From positions 27,605,722 through 27,669,721 of the forward strand of contig NC_092183.1 of NCBI RefSeq assembly GCF_043641665.1: a stretch of 64,000 nt of DNA, given 5' to 3'. The DNA is from Enoplosus armatus. Its lineage: Eukaryota; Chordata; Actinopteri; Centrarchiformes; Enoplosidae. The first letter of the stretch is position 1. Every line of letters begins with the position of its first letter. The position numbers were made by a program, and so were the translations under genes. The notes beneath the pieces are model-generated. The model was given only the letters and a program-made list of their open reading frames with translations. It did not search any database and had not been told where the DNA came from. This document shows, piece after piece, positions 48,240-60,575 of this stretch.

Positions 48240-48600
48240 GATTGGCTCCTTCCGTACATCTCCAGGCTTATTACTCCGTGTACCCGTCACATCCCCCATG
48301 TTCTCTTGATGCTGGTCATTTAACCGTTCCTAGATTCCCTTCTTCAGAATAAACTCCCGCTGCAAATTCAGGGGGCACGCTCTGTTGAGATTTCAAATCT
48401 AGCCTTCAAACCCATCTTTTTCTCTATACTATGGCCCCTCCTAGTTGGCAACCCACCGGCCGGGCCAACATTTAACTGATTTCTACATTCTTTCATTCTG
48501 TTGCTGCTATATGAACTTTTTACATGTGAGGCATCACAGTTGTATTATATTTTAACCTGTAAAGCGTTAAAAGTGTTGCTGAAATAGAAAATGAATGTAT
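48240..48600 (+). mobile_element. Degenerate LINE 3' end (L2/CR1-like)
   Basis: Broken + strand frames give DAGHLTVPR, then NKLPLQIQGARSVE and an FKPIFF block, corresponding to the usual 'WNSLPL-IR-A-SV-FK-LK-LF' C-terminus of fish LINEs. A stop and frameshifts interrupt it. The sequence after 48440 ends with tgtaaagcgtt and resembles the 3' UTR of such elements. Confidence 0.55.
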
Positions 48601-48689
48601 TGACTGCTGACAACAGTTGGGTAAATGTAATTGGGGGCAAGCCGCGGACCGTTGTTGCATTTCATTTCCCTTCTCTCCCTGTCTTCCCA

Positions 48690-49260
48690 TGCCTAAAAGA
48701 TAATTAACAAGACTCAGAGTCTACAGCCACGCCAGCAGCTCTGTGATGCTGTACATGAGCTCAACACTCACATCAGCATGCTAACATGCTTAAAATGACA
48801 ATGCTAGCATGTTGATGTTTGGCAGGTGCATGTTAGCATAGAAAACATTTGCTTATTAGCACTAAACACAAAGTAGAGCTGAGGCTGATGGGATGGAAAG
48901 TCAGGATATTAAAGTTATTATAATTCATCCTCTGGGGACCATGAATGTGTGAACCAAATTTAACAGCAAACCATCCAGTAAATGTCGAGAGATTTCATTA
49001 AAGTACCAAAAAATCATGTGCCAATCCATTTAGTAGATGAGGTACTTGATAGGCTGCGTGAAAACTCTGACCGGCTGGTGGCCCTAGAGGAAAAATCAGG
49101 AGTTCACCAAAGTCAGTAGGATTCATCCTCTGGGGACCATGAATGTCTGTACAAAATTATATAGCAATCCATGTAGCAGTTGCTGAGACATTTCAGTCTG
49201 GACCAAAGCGGTGGACCGACTAAACGACAGACCAACATTGTCATCCACATCCAAAAAACC
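48690..49260 (-). repeat. Teleost 'ctggggaccatgaatgt' repeat
   Basis: It contains two internal copies of cctctggggaccatgaatgt (about 48929 and 49128), gctagcatgttgatgtttgg, and the end tttcagtctggaccaaagcg, all hallmarks of a common fish repeat. A reversed fragment lies at 25640-25830. Confidence 0.6.
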
Positions 49261-50569
49261 CTGTAATGGACTTCAATGGTGGCAAATGAAACGGCGGGTA
49301 AACGTCAAGCTAATGATGAGGCAAACTACCACCAATATGAAATATAGAACATACATCTAGAAAAAGAAACGAAGTATTTATTTCAAGGACTTAAGAACCT
49401 AAAAATATGGGTAAATGAATGTAGTGCATGTAGTAGGTTGAGCTTGTGTGAGTGCTCACTCGAGACCTGGTCTGTAACGACTGGTTTCTTCACAGCTGTA
49501 TTCGGAAGCGACCAATTATTGGAAATCAATCATGGGCTACTGATGCCTTTCACCAGGTGAATATGCTGTGGGCTGGTGGTGTTGGGCAATAGTTGAGCCA
49601 TCCTCTATATTTTGCTGCTTTGTTTTGAAAAGCTTTAACAGAACTTTGCTGCGTTTGGTGCCGGAAGCGTCAAATCCTTTGAGGTCCTTCTGAGTAAACA
49701 CAGTGTAATCCCCACACAAAACCCCACATGAGCCTGCTGTTTTAATGTAAACGAGTGATGATTCATGAGATAATGCCTGTTTGAGTGCGGACTGCGGTGC
49801 TTTTCCCATGGTGCCATGCAGTGGAGAGCTTTGCTATAGACTGGAGGGGGTACAATAACAGCAGTAGTAGGAACAACACAGAGCCCTGGGCTGACTAGTA
49901 AGCACAGGAACCCTCGGCCTAAATCATTGAGGGACAGCTAAGTAAGACAGCTCAGCCCGGGTCCTGAGCGTCTCGGAGCTTACCTGACCTCTGTCACAAC
50001 TGTTTTTGTCTGACTTTCTATAATTAGAGGGCTCGCTGAGGCTGCCAGCACACAGCCACCGGTCTATTCCAAGTCACAAAACACTCAGCGCCGTGTTTGG
50101 GTAAAAGGCTCCAAAAATGACCGGGGCGGTAGCGAGGTGCTTCCGAGTTATATAACAGGTGTCAACATGAGGCCGTTGGAGTGCTGTGAGTGGAGATGGT
50201 ACTAATAACGGCGTTGGGCTCGTGCTTCAAGGCACAGGACAGAAAATAGAAATACCAAACTTGTTTGCAAAACCGGCAAGTTATCAGGTCTTTTGAAGGA
50301 CCAGACCAGTGGTTTGGATGTTTACGCCGAATAACTACTGTCTTCTACCTTGTTTTCATAAAACACGTGAAAAGATGGGAGAATGTTTGACTTGTTTCCA
50401 ATACAAATCAACTTGTTTCAGACATTTTAAGAGTCTGGTTTTCTGATTTTCAGATCAGACTACGGGATATCAGCCTGACCTCTGGTGCGACAACTGTTCA
50501 TTTTATGTGTAAAGCAACCAATCTAGCTTCTGGTTAACCCTAGTTTAAGGGTTTTAAACACCTCATCGT

Positions 50570-51005
50570 TCTGGTTGGCATTTTAACCATGGGGAAATGA
50601 CTCTAGTCCAGTCTGTAATAGCTGAGCAGGACTAGCCAAAAGGGGAATACCAGTACTTTTACATTACAACAGCCGATTTGATGAGCTCTCATCCTTCTGA
50701 TGGCTTTAACTTTTTCCATCATCTTATTGGTTCCCAAACAGGCCTATATGTTGGTATTCACGTGTTTCCATCGTCACCTATCTATCAGATTAGCAAAAAC
50801 GTTTTCAACTTCCTCCATTTTCACGGTTACATTTCACATTGAGCTGATAAAATGCAATAGAAGGAAAAGGCTCAGGGATCCAGTTTAAAATACAACGACT
50901 GCTCCCGAGGGAATTTAAAGAAAGGGAGGACCAGTGAGTTTGCTGAAACAGTAGGCAATTGTAGCTGCAGTTATTACTGGGGTGGGGTTGAGACATAAAT
51001 GCAGT
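50570..51005 (+). repeat. Unclassified three-copy repeat, copy 3
   Basis: It contains cattttaaccatggggaaat and ccagtctgtaatagc as in copy 2, then ctatcagattagcaaaaacg, tttcacattgagctgataa, tgcaatagaaggaaaagg and gcagttattactggggtggg. It lies in zmat4 intron 2, in the same orientation as the other two. Confidence 0.7.
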
Positions 51006-52169
51006 CCAAATCTGCCTTTATGCAACATGTTCTGTGTCATTTACCCATAGCAGAGGATACTCTTTATGCATAGCTCTAAACATCTGGAAGTGAAACAGGA
51101 ATGAGGTTCCGTTTCATGTCAGCGAAGAATGAACCTCTGACCAAATGAATCCCACGTGTCACCATCTGCATACACACAGTACGCATGATGCCCGCTCAGA
51201 CACTCACCCTCTTCATACCAAGTGGGAAGGCAGAAGGCAGATTGGCCAGGGTCCAACATGTAGTCTGTCTCTCGGCCAAGTCACCAATCTGACACAGTGA
51301 TCATCTCGAAAGACAAAAACATTGTGGAGTCTGAGCCGGGCATTATTCTGTCTCGTTTTAATGTATTGACCCAGGCTTATAGAACATCCTGAAACAATGG
51401 AAGCCCCACTGCGATCAAGTACAATTGTGACACCCACACAAGCAGAATCTTTCTTTTTTCCTATAAAAGGAGTCTTAAAAACTAAATATGAGCAAAAATG
51501 GCTTTTGCATTTCATCTAGCTTTATTTTAGGTTGTTTTGTTTAACAAATTGGCATTTACATCATAACTACCTTGTGGTCTTTAGATTTGAAAGTTTGACC
51601 CTTAACAACGGCAAGTTGTCTCGTTTGCATGCAGCCTATCAGCAGTTTAGTTTCGGCTTGACATGTCGCTCAGAGGCTGATTGATATTTTTGCAGTGCTG
51701 ACGTATCCACAGACAAACATTATGAAAGCATGGTGCAGCCAAACTGCAGCGGTTTGGCTTTACATGGTAGAGCTGCACAGCAGTGGCCAGCAGTACCACA
51801 AATGGGTTTTTATTTGGGGGAGATAATACACACAGGGAAGAGTATGCTGCCATCATATTCATTATAGTGAATAATTATGAGCATAAATGTATCCTTAATG
51901 GGCCGTTTCTCAACTAACTGACTGTATTGCTGGCTGGGCCCTCTGATGGGGACCATCAGCTGTTCTGCACAAGGGCTATGATCGGATAAGAAATGCTGCA
52001 AGCTGGGCTGATAACACCACCCTTTCACTGGGGATGTGCCCTGGATTTGATGCTATATCCCATCCACAGCCCCCCCCCCCCCACGTCTCCAGATAGATTT
52101 ACTATTTGTATTATTATGGTGATTTGTCATTTTTTTGATGCCTGAAGGTCAGCTTTGACTTTCAACTTA

Positions 52170-52541
52170 AAGGTCCCGTATTGTAGAAAGTGATATTTCC
52201 ATGTCTTGCTTGATTATAGAGCAGGTCTGGGTGCTGTATAAATACTGTGAAAGTATCAAAACGCTCAGTCCACGGAGAAATGAAACACAGCCCGTATTCA
52301 GACACTGTGCCTTTAAACGAGCCGGCAGAACTTCCGTAAGGTTGTGATGTCACAACTCTACAGTCACCGCACTCAGCCACGGTTGTTCAGTTTGTCTAAG
52401 ACGGCGTGTTTCAGACAGAAGGTGAACTGAGGGCCTGCATGAAGGGCCAGTAGTTAAATAAGGACTTTATTGAACTGTGAATCATCTAGTGGAGTCCCAG
52501 AATAAAAATATAGAGCTGAAATGAGCATGATATGGGACCTT
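52170..52541. mobile_element. PIF/Harbinger-type MITE with 3-bp target duplication
   Basis: The ends are inverted: AAGGTCCCGTAT on the left at 52170 and ATATGGGACCTT on the right ending at 52541. Both are flanked by TTA (52167-52169 and 52542-52544), the target duplication typical of PIF/Harbinger elements. The 372-bp interior has no ORF. The ends match a fish repeat family I know from its aaaggtcccatatta terminus. It lies in zmat4 intron 2. Confidence 0.8.
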
Positions 52542-53700
52542 TTAATTTAACATGACTTTATAACACTCAATAATCCATTTATGTAGCATCACAAAAAGTT
52601 GATCGGTTCCAGAACAAGAATACGAGGCTCCAGCAATGCTTCTTTGTATTAAAAAGGGACATTTCAGCAGCAGAACCATTTAAAACATCGTATGGTGCTT
52701 CCAATAGCACATAATGACAGTATTTGGAACTTCAATTGTATCGAGTACTTTTCTCAGGGAGAGTCGTTATTGTCATTAGATAGTGCTGCCCTGCCTCACA
52801 TTCATACAGATGAATATATTCACAGCACGGAGCTGCCCAGTGCAGCTACAGCCTGCTGCTGGCAGCTACTCCACAGCTACAATGGAGCAGTGTGGGGTTA
52901 AGTTCTTTGCTCAAGAGCACCTGGCTGGCAGCTGTTTAGATGGAGTGTGTGTGCTCTCATCGACTCTCTACTACAGTACTGCCTCCCCCACGTATTATTT
53001 ATATCACTGAAGATCAGTTTTTATACACGAGCAGTTTTTATTATGCTATATCCAACTAGAAACAAGGCCAGTTTCTTGTTGGCTGCGGTGTTTCAGTCTA
53101 GTTTGGGGTGTCCCTTGTACTCTGCAACACTCACTCTGGCCCTGGGGAGGGGGACATCTGAGCCCACACAGGCACTGATCAGCTCACTGATGTGATGGTA
53201 ATGCAGTATGGATTTTTCGTCCGCCCTGATTATGTCACTTAGCTTCCCTGTCATGCAAACACGTCCCATCGTGGGTCTGTTCCAATCTAGTTTTGTTACA
53301 TTCCCAGTTGGCTGGAACATGCCTGTACATCTGTAAATCTGCACTCTACACAGATTTATACTAATAACCTACAGGCTCCCATCAGTTGACTGTGTCCATT
53401 AGTCGGCGTCTCACGTGGGCACGTGTCCTCTCACTGGTGAGTTGTTTTCCCTCAGTCACTTAGCTTCCTGGGTTCTTTGTAATGTTTTGCATCTTTTGAC
53501 CCATTTTACTCCAAATACACACCTTTACAAACCTCCGGGCCACTTTCCAAACACACTGCCCTGTCTATCAATGCATCGTTCCTCTCCTCCAGTCCATTAG
53601 GCTCCATTCATTTTACTTGGCTTGAAAATCAACTTGCAGACACTTGAAACTTGCTTGGATTTCATACATACAGTACAATAGCTGATCCAACACTATGAAG

Positions 53701-53850
53701 TAGAGCTGCAATGATTAGTCAATTAATAGATTTTCTTTTGACAATCAAATAAGCATTTCTGTCATTTTTCTAAGCAAAAATCCTGGTTCAAGCTTCTTCA
53801 ATGTGAGGATTTGCAGGAAGCAGCAATATTTCAATACAAAAAAGCTACTG
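53701..53850 (-). repeat. 'gggctgcaacta' repeat, inverted partial copy
   Basis: On the + strand it begins tagagctgcaatgattagtc, the right-hand terminus of the family in reverse, followed by attaatagattttcttttg. It decays after about 150 bp. Confidence 0.6.
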
Positions 53851-54743
53851 TATGTCCTTTTTATGATATCCATGTTTGCTGTCTGCATATCCACCATATT
53901 TAATACAACCTGCCTGGGTCTTTCTGCCTGTCTTGTAATCAGCAGTCGGCTAATTTCCATCACATCTAACTCAAGCTTACCTCACACGCACAAGCGACTC
54001 CTTGCACGTACACAGAGCCCCGGTTCTCCGCTTGTTTTTAGCAGTTTTGAAAGATGCATGCGATAGTACAAGTTTAACATTTGGTGAAATGCAGTGGGAG
54101 GAGGGAACAGGGGACCCGCTGGCATGTACGAGAGCTAAGATAGAAACTCCCACATGAATGACATCAGCGTTCCAAATACACTCTTTCATCAATTTTTCAG
54201 ATGAACCAGTTATGGAACAAACTAGTCAGAAACTTGTTTTCCTTCATTTTCCACAAGAATAGAGACCAGACCACACAGCTGTCTCTTGTCACTAGGTTAT
54301 GGAATAGTAATAGGGTTGTTTCCTACTTTCCATTGGCTACAGTGAGACACGGCATGCAGACAGAAGCAGGCTTTAATCAGGTTTCAATTTTTCCATTGGA
54401 AGAATTTATGGCAGCATTGGAAGATTTAAAGTAACAGCTACCTTTCACCAAAAGTCACCAGCTGATTAGAAACAAGAACAGTAAAATAACATATAGACTA
54501 ACCAGAAAGATTAAAACTCCTAAAAAAAAGCAATTAAGATCTGCAGGAGAGACAAGGACGACTACAAGCATGTTTCCCAAGTCAAGAGCACCTTTATCTT
54601 GAGGTTCCTCCGTGTTTACACAAGGATAGAGTCAATACTGGTGCACCGGGGGCAAAGCGACAGGTGACGAGACCGTTCCTCCATCTTTTATCTCAGACAG
54701 TTGCTAAAGCACCTCTTAAAATCCTGAAGAGAAAGTAGGCAGA

Positions 54744-54744
<1 letters not shown>

Positions 54745-54778
<34 letters not shown>

Positions 54779-54834
54779 CCCACATATGAGATTGGTTGAG
54801 TCCTCATGCCAGTTTGTGGGGGGGGGGGGGGGGG
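54745..54834. repeat. (TG)n and G17 run
   Basis: About 15 TG units at 54745-54775, then 42 bases of other sequence, then G17 at 54818-54834. Confidence 0.95.
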
Positions 54835-54899
54835 AACCACTTGGCTTAATCAGGGTTGAAATATAGATTCATGGGATTTTCTGCCATTTTGGATCAGGC

Positions 54900-55290
54900 T
54901 AATGGAGCCTGGATCAGGTTTAAAAGGGTACTCCTGCACTTTAATGTAGCTCTTCCATTAAAAGCAAAAGACTGAGACAGAAGAATAGTTTGAATTTAGA
55001 TATCCTGAGTTTTAGTCCCCAGTATGGGTCAAGCTCTAAAACCTGCTGCATCCTACATTTACCATAATGCAACTCGAAGCCCTTGTCTTACAAACTCCAC
55101 CCACCACCCGTTTGTCAAGCGGGCTTCCTGTTAAAAAAAAACTGTTGTCTTCAAACCCAAGCCGAGATAACCCCTGATGACATCATTTTGACATCATCAG
55201 AGGTTATTTTCAGACTTGACAAATGTCCAGAGTACATTATGCAACTGTTGTCACAGGCCGATTAGTACTCCCCTTGACAAATAAAGTGAT
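54900..55290 (+). repeat. Repeat with TGATGACATCA core, copy 1
   Basis: It contains agtatgggtcaagctctaaa, catcctacatttaccataat, cccctgatgacatca and catcagaggttattttcaga. Similar cores are present at 18190-18360 and 62870-63080. Confidence 0.5.
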
Positions 55291-56211
55291 CTCAATGGAG
55301 TTTCCCTTTAAAGACAAATACTTCTTGAATAGTTTGACCACCTTCTGAAGTTGAGGTGAACCAAATTACCCCACAAACCTGGAACTTTAATCTTTACTGC
55401 TGGCAAAATGTCTGACCTTCTGATCAGAGGAGTGAAAAGGTACAAAGGTTACATCCATATAACTCCCAGGGCTTAACGTGCAAGCCTTACCAATATTACT
55501 ATAATAACAGAATTCAATACAATAATAGAAATACAAATGGAAATTAAGTAAAATTTACTTTATTAGTTCAATATTTATTTCAACCAACACATTTTCTTCT
55601 TAGAAAAGAACAGAATTGCTATGAATCCTGTTCAACAGAAGAGGGATTTTATAGTAACATAAAACGCTGCTGTGTTGAATAAACCGAAGACTTCTTGGTA
55701 ACAACACATTACTTACAGTGCAAAAGTTTCTTTTGTCAGAATTTCAATAAAGTTAAAAATGCTAACAAGAAGGTCCAGTGGTGTCAGAAGGAATACTTAT
55801 GTTCCCAATATTGGAAACTCAAGCAAGCAGCGCAAAAGCTGAATTTATGGTTCAACAACCCGTGTAAACATCTAACAAGGGCATTAGGGTAACTTTCGCT
55901 ACAAACAGTTGTCGACTGTAAAACAGTGCGATTTAAAATTCTATGATGCTAACGGGGATGAAGAGTGTCTTCAGTGAAGCAGTTGGCACTTCAGGACTCC
56001 TCTGGTGGGCCTCCTCACTCCTCATCCCAGCTCATCCCACGAAAAACTAGCATTGCATTGTAACGTCCTTCAATGATGGTGGACCCGACGTCCCGGACAT
56101 CAAAGTGAGGAGCAATCAAAATAAGGGGGCCGGCATGTATCCTATGACTGCTCACTGCCGTTCTTCTTCTCCACCTTCTGCTTCCTTTTCCTCGTCTTCT
56201 GAACAAGGTGG

Positions 56212-56560
56212 AGAACATATCACTTAAGGAATAGTTGGACATTTTGTGTAATAGGGTTTATCCCTTTCTTGCCCAAGAATTAGATGAAAGACCAATACTA
56301 TACTCATATCTGATATATGAATATCGGTAAATCTACAGCCAGCAGCCGGTCAACTAGGCTTATCCTTAAGACTGGAAACAGGGGGAAACGGCTGTCCTGG
56401 CTCTGTCCAAAGGTGAATAAATCTGCCCACCAGCACCTCTAAAGCTCACTAACCTGTTATATCCCTTTTTAATTCATCTGTACAAAAAAAAAAGTGTAAA
56501 AAAGAAAATGTTTTATGTGCCTGATTATTTCTTGTCTGGGAGCAAGGAATCTGGCAGATG
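56212..56560 (+). repeat. Teleost 'gaatagtttgacattttg' repeat, copy 1
   Basis: The landmarks are aaggaatagttggacatttt, tttcttgcccaagaattaga, ctacagccagcagccggtca, agactggaaacagggggaaa, ctggctctgtccaaaggt, cagcacctctaaagctcact and tatttcttgtctgggagca. The order is that of a very common fish repeat. Confidence 0.75.
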
Positions 56561-56999
56561 ACCCGCTGTACAACCACAGCCTGTCATTATCATTTATTAA
56601 TTAAACAAACATGTTGGTTAATGAGCTTCAGAGGTGCTGCTAGAGTCAGGCTAGCTGTTTCTTCTGTCTCCAGTGTTGGGAAAGAAAGTTCGTCTCTGAA
56701 AGACGTAGCAGGCTGAGTACCAGACTCTGCGTTCTGGATTGCCTTGACTCCGCAGAACCAATTGTAATTGCATATGCAGCTGATCTCACTTGGTAATGAG
56801 AAAGTTATGCAAATAAATGAATAAAATATATGTATATGTATGTTAAAGTAATTAGCAAATATGCAAATAGAGATGTTACCTCAGTGAGTGAAAAAGGCAC
56901 TTTAGGGTGACATAACAAATAATGCGCCTGGAAACCAGAAGTGCAATTGATTGCAGGTAAAAAAAAAAAAAGCACTAATATGATTTCAGGGGTGAATCA

Positions 57000-58556
57000 A
57001 AGCCCAGCCTGCTGGAAATGGTGCCTCCATGGTAGCTATTGGCAACAACCTCACAGGAAATGAATGTTAAACTCTGGTTGATTGTCTTGCTCCTGTGCTC
57101 CATGAATGGCAAACGCAGTTCTCCATATCATTATCCCTTATCAAAGGAGATCTAAAAGGCGTATTTTTAGCAAAGGAACAAACAGTTTGAACAGTTCAAA
57201 GCCGATTCTGCCTTTGTTTAAAGGAGTGCGGTTACTTATTTTATTCTGGCTATTAAATGGTAAGTTGGGGAGGAAATTTGAATTTCAAATGCACAAATTT
57301 TCCTCCTTCTTCTCTCTTCACACTGAGTTTGAAACATCTCTGCTCCTGCAGTGAGCATTTTATATTCAAAGGGTAATACAATATGAGTAGAACCACTTCA
57401 CATTCCCAAAATACACAAGTAACAAGACTGGTGTTTTAAAGGCAGAATATGCTTTGATCCTCCTCATTTGAGCTAAAAGTGTCATAATCATTTTTTCATA
57501 TTTTCTGCAAATACTTGCAGGAGAATTTTTATTTTTATTTTAAAGGGAGTTCAGACCTGAACCAGTTTTAATGAGAAGTGTACGGAGTCCTTCATTCTTT
57601 TCAAGCTGGATCGTTTTTTTCCCCCAAAGAAGCGGCAGAGCTCAGGTTGCCGTATCTCTGCCAGGAAAGCAGACAGACGAGACAAATAGATTCCTGCAGG
57701 CTCACTCTAACCCCCCCGAACAGGCGGGATGAGTTCGTCTGTCATGCCCTTGTGAAGAGAAGCCGGTGGCTGTCCTTCTGCCTGACGTAGTAATGCACCG
57801 GGCACCTGTCCACGCCGCTACATGGCTCACTAGACTAGCTATCTTGTAACTATAAACTCTCCCTCGTCTGTGGCTTCCCCTGACGACGCAATGACAATAT
57901 CAGGGAAGAGCGTTTTGAGTCGCTTCTCTTGAAATCCGACGCCTTTCCCCGTGAAGCAGAATCTTTTTCAGATAAACTAATCTGTCCTTCCAAATCCAGT
58001 CTTTCCCCCGTCGTGTCTGTGCTATCAGATCCTGGGGGATCGATGGGCTGCTGGTAAGAAGACTCCTGCTTCACCCTCAGTGAACCGAACGCTAATTATC
58101 AATTCAATCCAGTGTCGGGGAGGGGCAGCGTGCACTTCATTTGACAGCCTTCTCCTAATTTAATGGGACCTCTACCTGGCACAAGCCGGATCTTTGAAAC
58201 AGGAGTGTGTGTTGGAAAGTGCCTCAAATGAGCTCCATCACAGATTAATAAGACACAACCCATGAATCCAACCTGGTTCAATAGCTCTTGACCTTTTTGC
58301 TCCAAAAGCGTATTTTAACAGAGAGTTCACTGAATTGCGGATTGCGAAAGCGAGGCACTCAACGTGGCACAACATCATTAGCACATGACGACACTATCCA
58401 GGGTGTTTATACTCTGTAGCAACATTGAACATTGGGCATTATCACACACAGTGAGTTTTGTTGATGCCAGATCAACAGGTGTGAGTTGCAGGGATACTTC
58501 ACTCTGTTCTGTAACCACATTGACTTTTTTCATTGCTGTTTTGGCGCTTAAATAGA
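57000..58556. other. Intronic sequence without genes
   Basis: Several frames of 60-80 codons occur on both strands, none with recognisable homology. No repeat identified. Confidence 0.4.
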
Positions 58557-58602
58557 ATCAGAATCAGAAATACTTTATTGATCCCCGGGGGGGGGGGGGG
58601 GT
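58557..58602 (-). mobile_element. Very short LINE 3' end plus G15 run
   Basis: The sequence agaatcagaatcagaa, then tactttattgatcccc, is the 3' terminus of a common fish LINE in reverse orientation. It is followed at once by 15 G residues (58587-58601). This is an extreme 5' truncation, related to the tail of the LINE at 8313. Confidence 0.65.
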
Positions 58603-59240
58603 TACACAAATAGTGAGGTTATGTTGTTATTATTGTCAGGCTGATATTTTAGATGGCGGGACAGCAGTGGTTAGGCATCAATAGAACACCTCCTGGATAT
58701 ACTATAGGTATGTCTTATGTGCCAAAAATAGCTGGAGCTCATGGGATTAAATATCCCAGCCTTGGAATGATTAGGCTTCTCAGGTGTGGATCTTGCCCTC
58801 CCAAGTAGGAATTATGAATCTTGTCCGTTGGGAGTAAAGGCCCAAGGCACTGAAAGCAATAATTGATGCGCCGTAGAAGCAATTGATGATCCCATGGCGC
58901 CCTGCAGGCATCAGATTTGAAATGCCAACACCACAGAACCAGCAGTATTGTAGGAAACGGATGGCTCTTCATATGTAGGCAGGCACACGTTTGTATGCTT
59001 TACAGATACCCCCCGTTCATTTTCTATACATTTCTATTTGAGTAGCCTATAGCATTACATAAGGCAGGATGACGGCTGTTGGGTGCGTGCTGCTGCTTTC
59101 GTCAGTTGGTTGGCAGCAGAACACCAGTAAAGCCACTGGGGACCAGTCTCATTTCATCTTTCATTTCTTTCTTCCAGGTGAAGCACAGCTAATCATAACT
59201 CTATCCTTTGTTAATTCATTGCTGTTTGTACGCTTGTATT

Positions 59241-59259
59241 CACACACACACACACACAC
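59241..59259. repeat. (CA)n microsatellite
   Basis: Nine CA units. Confidence 0.95.
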
Positions 59260-59654
59260 GCAGCGGGCCTATTTAGACTATGAGGCCTGTTAGTCTGTTT
59301 CTTGCAGCTGTTGAAGAAACATTTATAAAATAACTATGAACTTTAATAAAACAATTTCGGAGCTTGAAATTTAATTAATCAAGAAGCTCGATATTTTCGC
59401 TCTCAAGCCTCGTCCCGTCCTCATGTGGACACGTAAGGGACGCCATCATTCACAACAAAAGGTTAAATGCTAATTTAACGTGCCAGAATGTATGCCATGG
59501 ATAGCACCACTCAGCCACTTAATAGAACATAACACACAAACGGGCTGTCAACATAAAAATAAATAGGCTACAGTATGTGCCGACTTGTCAGACTATGAGT
59601 CTGCTCTGATGACGGACTTCTGTCTTCTTTTTTCTGCTTCACTGCGGAGGGGTC

Positions 59655-59800
59655 ACCTGTCACCTTTATGTCTTTATTAGACAGCGCCAGTAGAGAGGTG
59701 ACAGGATACGAGAGAGATACAAGGGTCTTGGACTGGAAATGGGAACGTTGTGGTTCATGGTTGGCATCTTGAACCCTACACCACAGGGGCCCCCCACTAC
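59655..59800 (-). mobile_element. Degenerate tRNA-derived SINE
   Basis: The + strand reads tttattagacag, then cagtagagaggtgacaggat, acgagagag, and ends near cttgaaccct and ggggcccccc. This order is that of a very common teleost tRNA-SINE seen in reverse orientation. The region corresponding to the B box is eroded. Confidence 0.55.
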
Positions 59801-59934
59801 CTGCCATTCTAAATGTCCGTATCATGAAGGTGCGTTACAATAGGCTTAACAAGCCCTCTTTAATTTCCCATTGGTGGACTCCTTGCCGTTCCGATACTTT
59901 GAATACTCAGGTACTCAAGTTGATATTAAACCTG

Positions 59935-60155
59935 CAATAGTCTCGCATAGCCAGACCTGTCTCCCCGCACTTCGAGAGAAAGGTCTGGCTCAACCCACTA
60001 TCATTCTGGGATATGTTTGAGTGTATTTCTTTAAAGCAATCACAGTCGTCTTGGGTGGGGCTAAGCCCAGGATACACCAACGGTGCTGAAAAAGGGTAAC
60101 ACGCAGATAGAGGAAGGGGACGAGAATGCCGACTGAAATAGTCGGCCAATTATTT
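59935..60155 (+). repeat. Two-copy repeat, copy 2, fuller
   Basis: The landmarks are atagccagacctgtctcccc, gagagaaaggtctggct, cattctgggatatgtttgag, tgggtggggctaagcccagg and gactgaaatagtcggccaa. The order matches a fish repeat family known from its ggtctggc palindromic core: agacctgtctcc and ggagaaaggtct form a partial hairpin. Confidence 0.65.
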
Positions 60156-60575
60156 TATTTTTATTTTGATCATTATTGAAGCCACTGATGACCGTACCTG
60201 ATGGTCCCGTCATTCACTGAAAACACATGAAGACGTTTGTTGGTGAATGAGACAACTGAATTCATCACTGAATAGTATTTTTGGAGCCTCCCGACGAGGG
60301 TCTTCAATATTAAATCTTCTCCTCTTGGCCCCTGCCCCCTCTTGTGTGGTTCCGCGTTATATGAAGTGCAGTGAGGGAGGGCATGGCAAATGATCACTGA
60401 AACACACTGTAAGTGCGGCATTTATGCTCCATATCGCGCCCTTTAATAAAGTCAAGGAAAAAGACTGTTTGATTGACAGCTGAGACCCCCCCTGCAGCAC
60501 CTGAGGAGCCAGAACAACAAGCTACCTCTTTAATTCTGCTTTACTTATAACTTTGTTTCCTTTTCTTTCTCTCAG

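Larger units (their letters stand above)
32570..60575 (+). other. zmat4 intron 2 (28,006 bp, splits a zinc finger)
   Basis: The intron runs from gtgaag after Glu34 to tctctcag before Ser35, phase 0. It separates the first three zinc ligands from the fourth. A C20 tract begins nine bases into the intron. The body holds a Harbinger-type MITE, LINE relics, several multi-copy repeats and microsatellites, and no recognisable sense-strand exon. A possible minus-strand 3' exon or retrocopy lies near 55550-56210. Confidence 0.9.

Noticed and set aside
55695..55892. 65-residue + frame beginning MVTTHYLQCKSFF
   Set aside because: Lies antisense to the possible 3' UTR described in the findings; no recognised family.
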